NCBI GenBank assembly: GCA_946007485.1
Contig: CAMGAM010000062.1
Location: 1 to 5,776 of the forward strand
Reading direction: 5' to 3'
Origin: an uncultured Mycoplasmatota bacterium
GTDB lineage: Bacteria > Bacillota_I > Bacilli_A > RF39 > UBA660
Length of the DNA: 5,776 nt
Positions 4,272-5,776 of the stretch are shown here, one piece after another. Position 1 is the first letter of the stretch, and each line of letters begins with the position of its first letter. Below the pieces are notes generated by a model. The model searched no databases. It was given only the letters and a program-made list of their open reading frames with translations, and was not told the DNA's origin. A program made the translations under genes and the position numbers.

Positions 4272-5776
4272 ATGGAAACTCAAGAAAAGAATTTTGAAGA
4301 ATCAATTGAAAAATATTTAGTTACTAAAGGTGGATATCATATTAGTGATGGATTAGGGTATGATAGATTAAAAGGTTACAATCCTAAAGTATTAATTGAT
4401 TTTATTGCATCTACTCAAAATAAAAAATGGATGAAATTAATGTCTATCCACGGTGAATATACAAAGGATTATTTCTTAAAAAAAGTTGAAGAACAAATAA
4501 AAGAACACGGGTTACTTTCTACTTTAAGAGATAAAATTAAACTTGATGGTATGGAATTTAGATTAGTATTCTTTAAACCTGAAACATCAATGAACCCTGA
4601 ATTAGAAGAATTATATGATGGTAATATATTAGAATGTGTAAGACAATTACATTATTCTATTGATAATGAAAATAGTGTTGATATAACATTATTTGTTAAT
4701 GGATTTCCAATTGTAATAATGGAACTTAAAAATCAATATACAGGACAAGATGTGAACAATTCAATGCATCAATTTAAATTTGATAGAGACCCTGAAGAGC
4801 CAATATTTAGATTTAATGAGAGAAGTTTAGTATATTTTGGCGTTGATTTATTTGAATGTGTAATGACTACTAAACTTGCAAAAGGTGGTACATATTTCTT
4901 ACCATTTAACCAGGGATCTAATGGTGCTGGAAATGTTGGTGGAGCAGGTAATCCAAATAATCAAGATGGATTTGGAACCTCATATTTATGGGAGAAAGTT
5001 TTATGTAAAGAATCTTTATTAGAGATATTACAAAAATATATGCATTTAGATTATGAACCAACAAAATCATGGAGAACAGGAAAAATGATATTTCCAAGAT
5101 ATCATCAATTAGATGCAGTAACAAAACTTGTTGCAGATGCTAAAGAAAATGGTAGTGGAAAAAATTACTTAATACAACATAGTGCAGGATCAGGAAAATC
5201 AAATTCAATAGCATGGCTTGCATATAGACTATCTTCATTACATAATAACAATGATAATAAAGTGTTTGATTCAGTAATCGTTGTTACAGATAGAAAAGTA
5301 TTGGATAGTCAACTACAAAATACAATTTATCAGTTTGATCATGTACCAGGAACTGTAGTTAAAATAGATAAAGGAAAGACTTCAAAAGATTTATTAGAAG
5401 CGATTAATGATGGCAAAAAAATAATAATTACTACATTACAAAAATTTCCAAGAATATATACAGAAATAAATAGTGTAGATAAGAAATTTGCAGTTATAGT
5501 TGATGAAGCTCATTCCTCTCAAACTGGAGCAAGCGCTTCTAAATTAAAAGAGGGATTAGGAAATATTGAAGAAGTATTAGAAGAATATGCTCGAAGCGAA
5601 TTAGCAGATGAAAACAATAGAGTAGAAGATGATGATCTTTTAATGAATGAGTTAGCTTCTCATGGAGATCATTCTAATATGTCATTCTTTGCTTTTACTG
5701 CAACACCAAAAGATAAGACATTACAAATATTTGGAACTAAATATCCAGATGGTAGTTATAGACCATATCATGTATA
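4272..5776 (+). CDS. hsdR: Type I restriction endonuclease subunit HsdR, N-terminal 501 codons (3' end outside window)
   Basis: HsdR is the motor and nuclease of the Type I complex: it pulls DNA in an ATP-dependent way and cuts far from the target. The frame opens at ATG 4272 (METQEKNFEESIEKYL), with GAGG at 4262-4265, 1 nt after the hsdS stop, and is unbroken to the window edge. The nuclease domain shows the PD-(D/E)xK signature as D137 (SVDITLFVNGFP) with E151-L-K153 (IMELKNQYTG). A family-typical Gly/Asn-rich loop (FNQGSNGAGNVGGAG, 212-226) and TSYLWEKVL follow. The superfamily 2 helicase part has Walker A AGSGKS (305-310), VVTDRKVLDSQL (motif Ia region), ITTLQKF, Walker B DEAH (411-414) and motif III TATP (476-479). 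HsdR proteins are usually around 1000 residues, so roughly half is visible. Every catalytic residue expected in this half is present. Confidence 0.96.
   Translation, partial: METQEKNFEESIEKYLVTKGGYHISDGLGYDRLKGYNPKVLIDFIASTQNKKWMKLMSIHGEYTKDYFLKKVEEQIKEHGLLSTLRDKIKLDGMEFRLVFFKPETSMNPELEELYDGNILECVRQLHYSIDNENSVDITLFVNGFPIVIMELKNQYTGQDVNNSMHQFKFDRDPEEPIFRFNERSLVYFGVDLFECVMTTKLAKGGTYFLPFNQGSNGAGNVGGAGNPNNQDGFGTSYLWEKVLCKESLLEILQKYMHLDYEPTKSWRTGKMIFPRYHQLDAVTKLVADAKENGSGKNYLIQHSAGSGKSNSIAWLAYRLSSLHNNNDNKVFDSVIVVTDRKVLDSQLQNTIYQFDHVPGTVVKIDKGKTSKDLLEAINDGKKIIITTLQKFPRIYTEINSVDKKFAVIVDEAHSSQTGASASKLKEGLGNIEEVLEEYARSELADENNRVEDDDLLMNELASHGDHSNMSFFAFTATPKDKTLQIFGTKYPDGSYRPYHV

Noticed and set aside
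4905..4952. Gly/Asn-rich stretch in HsdR that might be an insertion or repeat expansion
   Set aside because: A glycine/asparagine-rich loop at this place, followed by TSYLW, is usual in this HsdR family as I know it; no tandem DNA repeat is evident.
4918..5124. 68-codon open frame on the minus strand, hydrophobic at its start
   Set aside because: Antisense to well-conserved hsdR sequence; the apparent membrane-like composition comes from AT-rich codons read backwards.
1..5776. CRISPR array, tRNA/rRNA, riboswitch, insertion sequence or att-site repeat
   Set aside because: No regularly spaced repeats, cloverleaf, transposase, terminal inverted repeats or flanking direct repeats were seen; the window edges cut off where att sites might lie.

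Overview
The window is very AT-rich. It uses TGG for tryptophan, ends its genes with TAA or TAG, and has clear AGGAG-type ribosome binding sites. This suggests a low-GC Bacillota (Clostridium-like) host or a phage or mobile element of one; the exact taxon cannot be read from the sequence.

Layout. (1) Positions 1-547 look like phage DNA: the last 61 codons of an unrecognised gene, translationally coupled (TAATG) to a small HNH endonuclease of the type that sits beside cos and terminase genes in cos-packaging phages. (2) Positions 526-625 hold a GC-rich spike and a non-coding strip that resembles, from memory, the cos/terminase-leader region of such phages. No terminase gene follows. (3) Positions 634-659 form a bidirectional intrinsic terminator that isolates the phage-like segment from what follows. 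(4) A small minus-strand orphan gene of unknown function occupies 651-977. (5) A divergent intergenic region (978-1105) carries an extended -10 promoter and helically phased repeats. (6) From 1106 to the right edge runs one tightly coupled plus-strand operon: a SpoVT/AbrB-fold DNA-binding protein, hsdM, hsdS and the first 501 codons of hsdR. The gene junctions are a 1-nt overlap, an 8-nt overlap and a 1-nt gap.

How the genes work together. HsdM and HsdS together form the modification enzyme of a Type I restriction-modification system; adding HsdR gives the nuclease/translocase that cuts unmodified invading DNA. The AbrB-like protein is the first gene of the operon and is a plausible autoregulator of it. 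The most notable point is the architecture: a Type I R-M cassette, with its own candidate regulator and a divergent orphan gene, begins where a phage terminase would be expected. This could be a defence cargo next to cos in a prophage or satellite, or the scar of a decayed prophage. I see no wholly new enzymatic system. The unexplained parts are the orphan gene, the regulator and the junction.
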